From NCBI GenBank assembly GCA_910575725.1, contig CAJTFE010000041.1, positions 1-42,895 of the forward strand: 42,895 bases of DNA. Direction: 5' to 3'. Positions within the stretch are counted from its first letter, which is position 1; each line of letters opens with the position of its first letter. Under the pieces are notes generated by a model. It did not search any database. It worked only from the letters and a program-made list of their open reading frames with translations, and was not told the origin of the DNA. Of the stretch, positions 17,711 to 25,613 are shown piece after piece. The position numbers and the translations under genes were made by a program. The stretch comes from Clostridia bacterium. Its GTDB lineage: Bacteria > Bacillota > Clostridia > Lachnospirales > Lachnospiraceae.

Positions 17711-19102
17711 TTACTGCATCAGATTCGCTCTCATCTGATCGCTTGCGCTCTTGATGCCCTCAACCCACTCATCCTGTGTCATGGTTCCGGAAACAAGAGA
17801 GTTCACCGGGTCAAACCATACGGTACGGTTGTCCAGACCCTCAATGGGGCTGAATGCCGCAAAGTTACCCATAGCAGCCTTTGCGCCGTTGTCGTAGATG
17901 GCATAAAACATCTTGTTGTCTCCCTCCAGCTTATCAGCAATTCCGAGAACCGGCTGAATAGCATTCTTTGCAGCGAAGATCTCACAAGCCTTGTCACTGT
18001 ACAGGAAAGCGATAAACTGCTTTGCAGCATCCTGATTTACTGCGCCGCCGGGAATCCATGCCTGCTCAAACCAAGTGTAGCTGTAGCCGTCTCCGCCTGC
18101 AGTAACAGCCGGAAGAGCCGTCATGCCCCACTGGAAGCCTTCTGCACGAGGAGCCTCTGCCATCTCGCCTACAATCCAGGTACCATTGGGCATAAACAGT
18201 GCCTTGTTGTCCAGTACAAGCTGCTGATTCTTGGTGAAATCCTGGTCATTCGCCTGTGCCGGTGTGGTGGGTTCTGTGTAGGTAGCCAGCTTTGCTACGA
18301 TATCAAAGCAGGTCTTTGCTTCCTCTGTGTCCCAGATGCCCTCTTCATAGCTGGTTGCCTTATTAAAGAAGTCAGCTCCGCCTACGGAGTACATCAAAGC
18401 GTAGAAGAATGCGTCAAAATATCCGGTTGTAGGATATGTAAACAGGGAGATTCCCTCTGCCTTAGCCTTGTCGCCCAGAGCCCACATCTCATCCCAGGTC
18501 GCAGGTACCGTCCAGCCCTTCTCCTCGAACAGGCCCGCATTGTAGAACAGTCCGCAGGGAGAGTAGAACATCGGCGCCAGATAAGTCTTGCCGTCGCCGT
18601 AAGGATTGGTCAGGGCAGTCTCCGTAAAGCCGCCTGCAATCTTATCGCCTACCACCTTGTCCTCGCCCGGAACGGTCATGGACAGTACATCTGTAATATC
18701 AACAATATTCTTGTCCTTAATGAAGGTCTCTGTCAGAGCGTCCTCACGTCCGGTTGCCAGGTGAATCACATCCGGGAAATCTCCGGCCTTCATGGAAGAA
18801 CCGATTACATCCTCCAGATTCTTGTCTGTGATGAGCTCTACCGCAATACCGGTCTCAGCCGTAAATGCGTCGCAGACCTCCTGCCACATCTCGCTGCCGT
18901 AAGCAGTCTCAATAGCCGCAACCTTGATGGTTCCGCCCGCTGCCGGTTCTGCTGCTTCTTCTCCGCCCTCTGCCGGAGCTTCACTCTGCCCGCTGTCCTC
19001 TGCCGGCGCCTCAGCTGCAGGCGCCTCAGTCTTTCCTCCGCAGCCGGCAAGCATAGAAGCTGTCAAAGCTGTTGCAAGAAGGATACTAATTACCTTTTTC
19101 AT
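17711..19102 (-). CDS. Sugar ABC transporter substrate-binding lipoprotein
   Basis: A 463-residue extracellular solute-binding protein of the CUT1 type. The lipoprotein signal ends in LAGC (Cys21), followed by a low-complexity Ala/Glu/Pro/Gly linker (about 24-60) that tethers it to the membrane. The mature domain has the usual motifs, including the N-terminal ETAYGSEMWQEVCDAFTAETGI stretch and the C-terminal DEWVEGIKSASDQM. It is the first gene of the importer-phosphorylase operon and presumably binds galacto-N-biose, lacto-N-biose or a related disaccharide. Confidence 0.93.
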   Translation of the reverse strand: MKKVISILLATALTASMLAGCGGKTEAPAAEAPAEDSGQSEAPAEGGEEAAEPAAGGTIKVAAIETAYGSEMWQEVCDAFTAETGIAVELITDKNLEDVIGSSMKAGDFPDVIHLATGREDALTETFIKDKNIVDITDVLSMTVPGEDKVVGDKIAGGFTETALTNPYGDGKTYLAPMFYSPCGLFYNAGLFEEKGWTVPATWDEMWALGDKAKAEGISLFTYPTTGYFDAFFYALMYSVGGADFFNKATSYEEGIWDTEEAKTCFDIVAKLATYTEPTTPAQANDQDFTKNQQLVLDNKALFMPNGTWIVGEMAEAPRAEGFQWGMTALPAVTAGGDGYSYTWFEQAWIPGGAVNQDAAKQFIAFLYSDKACEIFAAKNAIQPVLGIADKLEGDNKMFYAIYDNGAKAAMGNFAAFSPIEGLDNRTVWFDPVNSLVSGTMTQDEWVEGIKSASDQMRANLMQ

Positions 19103-19159
19103 AACTTCTTACCTCCTAGTAAAAAAATGAATAAAAATGATTGTGTTACTTATGAGCCA

Positions 19160-19188
19160 AGTATAACAGCATCCCCTTTTATTTCCAA
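19160..19188 (-). promoter_or_regulatory. Promoter of the sugar importer-phosphorylase operon
   Basis: Minus strand TTGGAA (19183-19188), 17 bp, TATACT (19160-19165), about 57 bp upstream of the binding-protein start. The weak -35 suits an activator such as the divergent AraC protein. The ~360-bp divergent gap (19103-19466) is AT-rich and holds this promoter and that of the regulator. Confidence 0.65.
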
Positions 19189-19343
19189 CCCCTATGTTGC
19201 TTACTTTTTTATACATCTTGCTTATTTTAGATATTTCCTTTATTTTTAACATTAATTATACTTTTTTCTTATACAAGATAACGAATTATTTTAACATCAT
19301 CTTTCACCATCTTGACTATTTGAATATTTTTTTATTTTCTTTC

Positions 19344-19372
19344 TTGTGATACCGGGAATATTGCATTATAAT
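19344..19372 (+). promoter_or_regulatory. Promoter of the AraC-family gene
   Basis: TTGTGA (19344-19349), 17 bp, perfect TATAAT (19367-19372), leaving a leader of about 88 nt before the AraC start. Confidence 0.65.
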
Positions 19373-19466
19373 GATGTGATATAGAACAATATTTTTTTGC
19401 AAATTATTATTTATATTGCTTTTCTATCTCATTTATAGCAATATCTATAATATATAAGGAGTTTTT

Positions 19467-20312
19467 ATGAGTACAAATTGCTATGTTCTGGATCCTCTGG
19501 CTGTGAATCCCATCGACCGTTCCGTAACAAAGCTTCTCTATGTCAGTGTCGCCCGTTACAGTACGGAATGGCACTCCATTCTTCATACCCATCCCTGTGC
19601 GGAGGTATTCTTTGTCACCGGCGGATACGGCCACTTAAAACTGGCGGACGGCACTCTTCCTATTAATGTGGGAGATTTTATCATTGTGAATTCCAATGTA
19701 GAGCATACGGAGGTCAGCTCCGAGGAGCATCCTCTGGAATATATCGTCATGGGCGTGGACGGGCTGGAGGCTCTCTCCGGAGACGACGGGGGCAAGGGCT
19801 ATTCCATTGTCCATTTCCAATCGGAAACCGAGCAGCTTCTCTTCTATTTAAAAAGCCTGCTCGGTGAGATCGAAACGCATCTTCCCGGTTACAACATCAT
19901 CTGCCAGGATATTCTGGAAGTGATCCTCCTGCAGCTGATGCGCCGCAGCGAATTTACCATAACCTTTATCCCCTCCACCCGGAAGTCCAGCAAGGAATGC
20001 GCCGTTGTGCGCCGCTATATCGACAACCACTTTAAGGAAAATCTGACCCTGGACGACCTGGCGGCCGTGGCCCATGTGAGCAAATATTATCTGGCTCACG
20101 TTTTCAGCCGGGAATACGGAACCTCGCCTATCAACTACCTCCTTTCCTGCCGGATCAAAGAAAGCCTTTATCTCCTTTCCGAAACCCGGCTGCCCCTTTC
20201 CCAGATTTCGGAGACCCTGGGCTTCTCCTCGCCAAGCTATTTTTCCCAGAGCTTCCGCCGGATCCAGGGCATCAGCCCTATCCAGTACCGGAAGAATTCT
20301 CAGAAGGATTAA
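19467..20312 (+). CDS. AraC-family regulator with cupin sensor domain
   Basis: A 281-residue transcription factor. The N-terminal cupin-like domain (HTHPCAEVFFVTGGYGHL, about 33-50) would bind sugar. Two C-terminal helix-turn-helix motifs follow (LTLDDLAAVAHVSKYYLAHVFSREYG; LSQISETLGFSSPSYFSQSFRR). The ATG follows AAGGAG. It is divergent from the importer operon and is its likely activator. Confidence 0.9.
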   Translation: MSTNCYVLDPLAVNPIDRSVTKLLYVSVARYSTEWHSILHTHPCAEVFFVTGGYGHLKLADGTLPINVGDFIIVNSNVEHTEVSSEEHPLEYIVMGVDGLEALSGDDGGKGYSIVHFQSETEQLLFYLKSLLGEIETHLPGYNIICQDILEVILLQLMRRSEFTITFIPSTRKSSKECAVVRRYIDNHFKENLTLDDLAAVAHVSKYYLAHVFSREYGTSPINYLLSCRIKESLYLLSETRLPLSQISETLGFSSPSYFSQSFRRIQGISPIQYRKNSQKD

Positions 20313-20316
20313 AAAA

Positions 20317-20360
20317 GGGCTGCTGCAAAATAAGCCTGATGGCTTATTTTGCAGCAGCCC
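20317..20360 (-). terminator. divIC terminator with perfect 20-bp stem
   Basis: Two perfect 20-nt arms (20317-20336 and 20341-20360) with a TGAT loop, followed on the minus strand by TTTTTT: a very strong terminator for the convergent divIC operon. The stem includes TGCAAAATAAGCC, the same box that ends the long hairpin elements at 24.3 and 35.2 kb. Confidence 0.9.
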
Positions 20361-20375
20361 CATGTAATTACCCTT

Positions 20376-20684
20376 TTACTCGGTTGCCTTAAACAGGATC
20401 TCATCTTCATAGACAAGTCCCAGACGCTCTTTTGCAACCTCTTCCACATACTTCTTCGTCTCGGTGTATTTTCGAAACTCCTCAATCTCTTCCGTCCGGG
20501 CTTCCTCCTCCGCAATGGCGGATAAAAGCTCCTCCTCACGCTGCCGGTACGCCTCGCCCTTCTGCCGCAGCTGAATCTTTCCCACAGAGGCCACGACCAG
20601 CAGACACAGTATGGCAAAAGCAATGACACGCAGTCCTATGCGCTTGCTTCTCTGTAAAGCACGTCTTGTCTTTGTCATTCTCAT
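20376..20684 (-). CDS. divIC: Septum formation initiator DivIC/FtsB-like
   Basis: A ~102-residue bitopic division protein: a short basic cytoplasmic N-terminus, one membrane helix (RVIAFAILCLLVVASVG) and an extracytoplasmic coiled coil (RQREEELLSAIAEEEARTEEIEEF), ending with the conserved VAKERLGLVYEDEILF. It acts with FtsL/DivIB at the septum. The ATG at 20684 is 11 nt after GGAGG; a GTG three codons earlier is too close to that site. It is last in the hup-rqcP-yabP-yabQ-divIC run. Confidence 0.9.
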   Translation of the reverse strand: MRMTKTRRALQRSKRIGLRVIAFAILCLLVVASVGKIQLRQKGEAYRQREEELLSAIAEEEARTEEIEEFRKYTETKKYVEEVAKERLGLVYEDEILFKATE

Positions 20685-20700
20685 CTCTTTCACCGCCTCC

Positions 20701-20745
20701 TATTCCAGTTCCGCAATCCCCCATCCAAGTCCCACAATCCCACAT
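20701..20745 (-). repeat. Short imperfect tandem repeat in the divIC leader
   Basis: On the minus strand GGATTGTGGGACTTGGATGGG is followed by a near copy whose core is ATTGCGGAACTGGAAT, the same connector found upstream of the MMPL, ftsH and spoIIE genes. It directly precedes the divIC ribosome-binding site. Confidence 0.55.
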
Positions 20746-21095
20746 TATCGTGATTTAGATTTCATTATACCTCTTTTAACAGAATTATGCAATTTTTTTC
20801 CCATTTTTTTAATTAATTTTGTAAATTGCAGATACAACAGCATCCCCAGCACCACCGCTGCTATGGCGAAGCCCCGGATGGCGCCGCTGTTCTCCACATA
20901 CAGCATACGGAAAATGCACACGCCGCAGAACAGCCAGTACAAAATATCCTCCGCCGCTACGGCCGCCGCGCCATGGGGAAGAATTCTGCGGAAAATCCGG
21001 ACCCCGTCATACAAAATCATCATCACGGCACCCAGGAGAAAAGCTTTGGAAAAAAACTGCAGTTCAAACAGAATCCCTTCACTCATAGGCATCAT
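20745..21095 (-). CDS. yabQ: Spore cortex biosynthesis protein YabQ
   Basis: A 116-residue membrane protein with about four hydrophobic segments and the YabQ signature LYDGVRIFRR, followed by the DILYWLFCGVCIF segment. It is needed for spore cortex formation in B. subtilis. Its ATG overlaps the yabP stop codon (ATGA), so the pair is translationally coupled. Position between yabP and divIC matches Bacillus. Confidence 0.92.
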   Translation of the reverse strand: MMPMSEGILFELQFFSKAFLLGAVMMILYDGVRIFRRILPHGAAAVAAEDILYWLFCGVCIFRMLYVENSGAIRGFAIAAVVLGMLLYLQFTKLIKKMGKKLHNSVKRGIMKSKSR

Positions 21096-21376
21096 TTAAA
21101 CAGGCGGCCCAGCAGAGAAGCGCCCGCCTTCTGGAAATCCGCCACCTCAGAGTAAGCCATGCTGTCAATCCGGCCCTCAATGTCCACCTCGCCCTTCTCC
21201 AGGGTCAGACGGTTCACATGCAGATCTGCGCCCTTAATGGTCAGCATACCCTGCTCCGTCTCCAATAAGATTTCTGCTATGTCAAAGGAAATTACATCCG
21301 TCACCCCGCTTACAGTACCTGTCCGTCTATTGTTCAGCAGAATCCGGTGAGATTTTGCATATTGCTTCTCTTCCAA
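21092..21376 (-). CDS. yabP: Sporulation protein YabP
   Basis: A 94-residue protein of the YabP/YqfC family required for cortex formation. Family features are HRILLNNRRTGTVSGVTDVISFD and the C-terminal KGADLHVNRLTLEKGEVDIEGRID. The start is TTG at 21376 with AGGAGG at 7-nt spacing; the ribosome-binding site is inside a perfect inverted repeat. An earlier in-frame TTG at 21400 has no site. Confidence 0.92.
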   Translation of the reverse strand: MEEKQYAKSHRILLNNRRTGTVSGVTDVISFDIAEILLETEQGMLTIKGADLHVNRLTLEKGEVDIEGRIDSMAYSEVADFQKAGASLLGRLFK

Positions 21377-21383
21377 TAAAAGA

Positions 21384-21424
21384 CCTCCTAATATATCCAA
21401 CCTGTTGTTAAATATATTAGGAGG
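21384..21424 (-). promoter_or_regulatory. Hairpin sequestering the yabP ribosome-binding site
   Basis: Perfect 13-bp inverted repeat: CCTCCTAATATAT (21384-21396) and its complement (21412-21424) with a 15-nt loop. In the transcript the AGGAGG of yabP forms the 3' arm of the stem and CCTCCT the 5' arm. It should block initiation unless unfolded; TCTTTTATT follows, so weak termination is an alternative role. Confidence 0.75.
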
Positions 21425-21444
21425 CAGTCTCTTTTATTCCTCAT

Positions 21445-21684
21445 TTAAAGATATTTGTACAATTCTTTGGCTTCGTCCTTCTTTACAGTCTCCTGGACAT
21501 CCAGAACTTCCACCTTTACAGACTTTGTACCAAACTGTATCTCTATGACATCTCCTGCCTTCACATTCACAGATGCTTTGGCAGTCTTACCGTTGACCAG
21601 AACTCGTCCCGCATCGCAGGCTTCATTTGCCACAGTCCGCCGCTTTATGAGACGGGAAATCTTTAAATACTTATCTAAGCGCAT
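21445..21684 (-). CDS. rqcP: S4-domain ribosome quality control protein RqcP (YabO)
   Basis: A 79-residue S4 RNA-binding protein that, with RqcH, drives C-terminal alanine tailing on stalled 50S subunits. The N-terminus MRLDKYLKISRLIKRR carries the conserved Arg2 and Arg16, followed by the VLVNGKTAKASVNVKAGD S4 core. The gene starts 3 nt after hup, with its ribosome-binding site inside the hup 3' end. Confidence 0.92.
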   Translation of the reverse strand: MRLDKYLKISRLIKRRTVANEACDAGRVLVNGKTAKASVNVKAGDVIEIQFGTKSVKVEVLDVQETVKKDEAKELYKYL

Positions 21685-21687
21685 AAA

Positions 21688-21960
21688 TTAGTTCAGAGCA
21701 TCCTTTAATGCTTTTCCTGCTTTGAATCTGGGAGCCTTAGATGCGGCAATCGTCATAGACTTGCCGGTCTGGGGATTTCTTCCCTCTCTCGCTGCTCTCT
21801 CAGATACTTCAAAGGTTCCAAATCCAACAAGCTGAATCTTGCCGCCCTTTTTCAGTTCTTCTGTAACAACATCCGTAAAAGCCTTCAAAGCCTTCTCTGC
21901 GTCCTTCTTAGATAACTCAGTCTGCTCTGCAATTGCAGCTACTAATTCCATTCTGTTCAT
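21688..21960 (-). CDS. hup: DNA-binding protein HU
   Basis: A 90-residue nucleoid protein with the HU signature [19 protein letters not shown] and the DNA-intercalating proline arm RNPQTGKSM. It binds and bends DNA nonspecifically as a homodimer. AGGAGG precedes the ATG. A consensus promoter directly upstream makes it the first gene of the hup-rqcP-yabP-yabQ-divIC operon. Confidence 0.97.
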   Translation of the reverse strand: MNRMELVAAIAEQTELSKKDAEKALKAFTDVVTEELKKGGKIQLVGFGTFEVSERAAREGRNPQTGKSMTIAASKAPRFKAGKALKDALN

Positions 21961-22040
21961 CGGTGTTTCCTCCTACTAAATATAAAGTCTTATTGTTTTG
22001 AAGGATATGTCTGTGTGTGTGTTCCATATCTTCTTTCCTA

Positions 22041-22069
22041 TTTATACTCGTTTCTTTGCTGTTTGTCAA
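22041..22069 (-). promoter_or_regulatory. hup operon promoter
   Basis: Minus strand TTGACA (22064-22069), 17 bp, TATAAA (22041-22046). The -35 overlaps the mazG stop codon. The predicted leader is about 75 nt. Confidence 0.85.
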
Positions 22070-22476
22070 GGATTTTCCCGTATTTTCTCCTGCCTTAAAG
22101 CTTTCTCCCGGGCTTTCACGGCGTTCCAGCTTGCCAGCCCTTCCTCCGCAGTCAAGGCTTTCTGGTCTCCAAACACATGGGGATGGCGGCGCACAAGCTT
22201 TTTCGCCAGCATGTCAACCACGTCCTCTATGGTGAATCGGTTCTCCTCTGCGGCAATCTGACTGTGCATCAGAACCTGCAGCATCACATCCCCCAGCTCC
22301 TCGCAAAGATTCTCGTCATCCCGCTTTTCAATGGCCTCTATAACCTCTTCACTTTCCTCACGCAGACATTTGATCATGCTCTCATGGGTCTGCTTTCTGT
22401 CCCATGGGCAGCCATGATCGCTCCGAAGCTCTGCCACAATTTCAAGAAGCTCCTGGTAAGTGTATCGTTTCTCCAT
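22066..22476 (-). CDS. mazG: Nucleotide pyrophosphohydrolase MazG (single domain)
   Basis: A 136-residue house-cleaning NTP pyrophosphohydrolase. It shows the CPWDRKQTHESM motif and the metal-binding EESEEVIEAI / EELGDVMLQV helices, ending in RRHPHVFGD. It corresponds to one MazG domain; E. coli MazG has two and B. subtilis YabN is a fusion, so this is a short form. It starts 14 nt after the phosphoglucomutase gene. Confidence 0.92.
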   Translation of the reverse strand: MEKRYTYQELLEIVAELRSDHGCPWDRKQTHESMIKCLREESEEVIEAIEKRDDENLCEELGDVMLQVLMHSQIAAEENRFTIEDVVDMLAKKLVRRHPHVFGDQKALTAEEGLASWNAVKAREKALRQEKIRENP

Positions 22477-22490
22477 ATGTTTCGCTTCCT

Positions 22491-24173
22491 CTATGCAAAA
22501 ACCGGCTTCAAGGCTTCTGCCAGCTTATCCTTCTGGGCCTGTGCCTCTGCCAGCTCCTTCCCCAGAGTCGTAAAGTAGGTCTTAATCTTCGGCTCCGTAC
22601 CGGAGGGACGCACAATCACCTCCGCACCGCCTTCCAGCTTGTAAATCAGCACATTGGCAGCCGGCAGCCCCGTCTCCTCTGGCTTCTTGAAGTCCGTGAC
22701 CTTCACAACCGGATATCCGCCGAATTCCTTAGGCGGATTCTTACGCAGCTCCTCCATAATGCCGGCCATCTTATCCATACCGGACAGGCCTGGGAACTCA
22801 AAGCTGTCCACCTTGTTCAGATAACGCCCGTATTTATCATAGATCTCTTCCATTCTCTGCTTCAAGGAAGAACCGATGCTTCTATAATAAGCCGCCATCT
22901 CACAGATGAGCATAGAGCCAATGATGGCATCCTTATCCCGCACATAAGGTCCGGCCAGATAGCCATAGCTCTCCTCAAATCCAAATATAAAGCGCTCCAC
23001 CTCGCCTGCTGCCTCAAGCCGGGCAATCTGATCCCCAATCCACTTAAAGCCCGTAAGAACACTCCGAAGCTCCACGCCATAGTTAGCCGCAACCGCATCT
23101 GCAAGAGGCGTAGAAACAATTGACTTCACCGCAACCGCATTTTCCGGCATAGTGCCTTTCTCCTTACGGCCCGCACAGATATAATCCAGCAGCAGAACCC
23201 CGACCTCATTACCGGACACCAGCTCATAGCTTCCGTCCGGACACTTCATGGCAATCCCTACGCGATCTGCGTCCGGATCCGTAGCCAGCATCAGATCCGC
23301 TCCGGACTTTTCTGCCAGCTCAAGCCCCAGACGAAGAGCCTCAAAAATCTCCGGGTTCGGATAGGGACAGGTTGGGAAATTGCCGTCCGGGTACTGCTGC
23401 TCCGGAACAATTGTAATATCCGTAATCCCGATATCCTTCAGAATCCGCATAACGGGAACCAGTCCCGAACCGTTCAGCGGAGAATAAACCAGCTTAAGTC
23501 CGGCCGTCTCACAGATACCCGGCCGCACACTGCGGGCCTTAATCGCATCATACAGAGCCTCTTTACAATCCTCGCCCACATAAGCAATCAGGCCGGCCTT
23601 CATTCCCTCGTCAAAATCCATCAGCTTCGCCCCAGTCAGAATATCCGTCTTCTGAATCTCCGCATAGACAATATCAGCCGCCTCATCCGTCATCTGGCAC
23701 CCGTCCGGCCCATAAGCCTTATAGCCGTTATACTTAGCCGGATTATGAGAAGCCGTAACCATAATCCCCGCATTCGCCTCATAGAACCTGGTCGCAAAGC
23801 TAAGAGCCGGCACCGGCATCAGCGCATCATAGATCCGCACCTTAATCCCATTGGCCGCCAGCACACAGGCCGCCGTCCTGGCAAACACATCACTGTTAAT
23901 CCGGCTGTCATAGCTGATAGCCACCAGCTGGTTTCCTCCCTGAGTCTTCACCCAGTTAGCCAGCCCCTGCGTCGCCTGCCGCACCACATAAATATTCATC
24001 CGGTTTGACCCAGCCCCCAGCACACCCCGAAGCCCGGCCGTTCCGAACTTCAAAGCAACCGCAAAGCGATCCTTAATCTCCTCCTCATTCCCTTCGACAG
24101 ATCTAAGCTCCTCTGCCAAAGCCGGATCCTCCAGATCCGCCTCCATCCAACGCTTGTACTCTTCCAAAAACAT
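22491..24173 (-). CDS. Phosphoglucomutase/phosphomannomutase
   Basis: A 560-residue alpha-D-phosphohexomutase interconverting glucose-1-P and glucose-6-P (or the mannose equivalents). The phosphoserine loop TASHNPAKYNG (Ser about 142), metal loop DPDADR, sugar-binding GFEESYGYL and C-terminal phosphate-binding RPSGTEPK are all present. The ATG at 24173 is used; an in-frame ATG at 24188 is possible. With Pgi it links Gal-1-P- or glucan-derived sugar phosphates to glycolysis. Confidence 0.92.
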   Translation of the reverse strand: MFLEEYKRWMEADLEDPALAEELRSVEGNEEEIKDRFAVALKFGTAGLRGVLGAGSNRMNIYVVRQATQGLANWVKTQGGNQLVAISYDSRINSDVFARTAACVLAANGIKVRIYDALMPVPALSFATRFYEANAGIMVTASHNPAKYNGYKAYGPDGCQMTDEAADIVYAEIQKTDILTGAKLMDFDEGMKAGLIAYVGEDCKEALYDAIKARSVRPGICETAGLKLVYSPLNGSGLVPVMRILKDIGITDITIVPEQQYPDGNFPTCPYPNPEIFEALRLGLELAEKSGADLMLATDPDADRVGIAMKCPDGSYELVSGNEVGVLLLDYICAGRKEKGTMPENAVAVKSIVSTPLADAVAANYGVELRSVLTGFKWIGDQIARLEAAGEVERFIFGFEESYGYLAGPYVRDKDAIIGSMLICEMAAYYRSIGSSLKQRMEEIYDKYGRYLNKVDSFEFPGLSGMDKMAGIMEELRKNPPKEFGGYPVVKVTDFKKPEETGLPAANVLIYKLEGGAEVIVRPSGTEPKIKTYFTTLGKELAEAQAQKDKLAEALKPVFA

Positions 24174-24225
24174 AATCACACACCCCATTCCTAAATTATG
24201 AAGAATCTTCCTTCATTTACATCTA

Positions 24226-24254
24226 ATTCTAATAAATTTATCCCCAAAAGTCAA
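24226..24254 (-). promoter_or_regulatory. Phosphoglucomutase promoter
   Basis: Minus strand TTGACT (24249-24254), 17 bp, TAGAAT (24226-24231), about 50 bp upstream of the start codon and just downstream of the long hairpin element. Confidence 0.7.
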
Positions 24255-24307
24255 CCAAAGTTCCCCACAAATCCCCCACCCCTCCATCACAACCGTCTCC
24301 AAAACCA

Positions 24308-24518
24308 GGTTCATCCGCAAAATAAGCCAGGAGGCTTTTCCAATATCCCAGTGTCCGGCTGTTCACGCACACTTTGTCTGATATGGACAGACATTACCCC
24401 GCCCGCAATCACTATAAAAAGCATCAAGAGTAATGTCTGTACAGAGCAGACAAAGTGTGCGTGAACCGTCCGAACACGGGATATGGAAAAGCCTCCTGGC
24501 TTATTTTGCGGATGAACC
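24308..24518. repeat. Long hairpin element, copy 1
   Basis: A 211-bp imperfect inverted repeat: left arm about 24308-24396, 34-nt centre, right arm about 24431-24518. Arms pair almost throughout, from GGTTCATCCGCAAAATAAGC at the end to GTCTG/CAGAC and GTAATGTCTG near the loop. The left arm contains GTGTCCGGCTGTTC and the right arm (reversed) GTGTTCGGACGGTTC, a built-in mismatch shared with the copy at 35.2 kb. It ends 7 bp from the CotS-like gene's stop codon and may also serve as its terminator. Confidence 0.85.
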
Positions 24519-24525
24519 GTCCCCC

Positions 24526-25524
24526 TCACCCCACCCCCAAAACATTCCGAATCATCCTCTTCCGTTCCCCTTCCTGTTCCAAAAAAACTTCCATCTTATC
24601 CGCACTCTTCTCCGGAATCCAGGCCTTATTCGCATTATAATAATGATGCGCCAGCTTCCACACCTTCTCCGGATAAAACAGGCAGACTGCCAGATACATC
24701 CGCTCCTCCCCGGAAAGAGGCCTCTCCCTTTCATAAGCCTCCAGCATCCGCCCGGCCAGCCTTTCATCCCAGCATTGCTTCTCCATAATCTTCCGCAGGA
24801 ACAGACAGAGATCATTCACCTGCACATTCACCTCACACCGCCCGAAGTTCACCACCGCCGTCTCCTGCCGGTTGATAAAAATATTGTGATGTACAAACTC
24901 CCCATGACAGATATGCCCTTCCTCCAGAGCCCTGTCCCGAAGCCTCTCATACCAGGAATCCGCAAGCTGCTTCAAGGCATACCGGCCATCCTCTATAATC
25001 TCCTCCGCATACTTCAGAAACAGCAGTTCAAAGCTTCCCTTTTTCCGTTTGCTGCGGATAAAATTCTGAACCCGTCTAAGCTCCCGGTTATGCTTATCCA
25101 GCTCTGTCCGCCGATCATTTCCCAGCAGACGCTTCACCGTTTCATCCTCCGCATTCCATACTCCTCTGGCCGCCTTGTGAATCCGCGCCAGCATCCGCAT
25201 GCTTTTCAGCAGCTCCTCCTCGCTCCGGGTATCGCACTCTTTCCCAGACGGCCAGTTCCGAATCATCCAGCTGGTATCATATTCCCCAAAAGACACCAGC
25301 TCCCCATCCTTATTTGCAACAGCCCGGTCTGTCCGGCAGACTCCTTCCTCCTCAAGCACAGCCAGCAGCATCTGCTCGTAGGGAAGTTTTGTCTTGGAGC
25401 CTGCAAATTCCTTTAATATTTTTAGTCCCTGGTCTGTCTCCAGCATAATTGCACCGCGGCCGCCATAGCTCCGAAGTAATCTGATTTCATACTGCTCTAA
25501 AATTTGCAGCGCCTTTTCGTTCAC
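24526..25524 (-). CDS. CotS-like spore coat protein with degenerate phosphotransferase fold
   Basis: A 332-residue protein resembling the CotS/YutH aminoglycoside-phosphotransferase-like family found in spore coats. The catalytic loop reads HGEFVHHN (207-214) instead of HGDxxxxN, and the metal motif reads VNFGRC (225-230) where active relatives have an aspartate (DFD or DFE). It is therefore probably a pseudokinase with a structural role. The start is GTG at 25524 with a GGGGGG site that is part of an upstream hairpin. Confidence 0.75.
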   Translation of the reverse strand: MNEKALQILEQYEIRLLRSYGGRGAIMLETDQGLKILKEFAGSKTKLPYEQMLLAVLEEEGVCRTDRAVANKDGELVSFGEYDTSWMIRNWPSGKECDTRSEEELLKSMRMLARIHKAARGVWNAEDETVKRLLGNDRRTELDKHNRELRRVQNFIRSKRKKGSFELLFLKYAEEIIEDGRYALKQLADSWYERLRDRALEEGHICHGEFVHHNIFINRQETAVVNFGRCEVNVQVNDLCLFLRKIMEKQCWDERLAGRMLEAYERERPLSGEERMYLAVCLFYPEKVWKLAHHYYNANKAWIPEKSADKMEVFLEQEGERKRMIRNVLGVG

Positions 25525-25530
25525 AAAAAT

Positions 25531-25567
25531 CCCCCCGTTCCTTTCAAATCTATGAAAGCACGGGGGG
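25531..25567 (-). terminator. cca terminator overlapping the next gene's ribosome-binding site
   Basis: On the minus strand CCCCCCG...CTTTCA, loop, TGAAAG...CGGGGGG, then ATTTTTG. It lies 47 nt after the cca stop. The GGGGGG arm is also the only ribosome-binding site for the GTG start 6 nt further on. Confidence 0.75.
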
Positions 25568-25613
25568 AATTATGCACCGGAGCGTATGTGAAATATGAAT
25601 TTTCAAACACGCC

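Noticed and set aside
24311..24529. Short open frames inside both long hairpin elements (peptides with VREPSEH or VREQPDT)
   Set aside because: They are translations of the palindrome in both arms; similar peptides reflect repeat identity, not protein selection.
24433..25416. 327-residue open frame opposite the CotS-like gene
   Set aside because: Begins inside the long hairpin element and is antisense to a better-supported gene.
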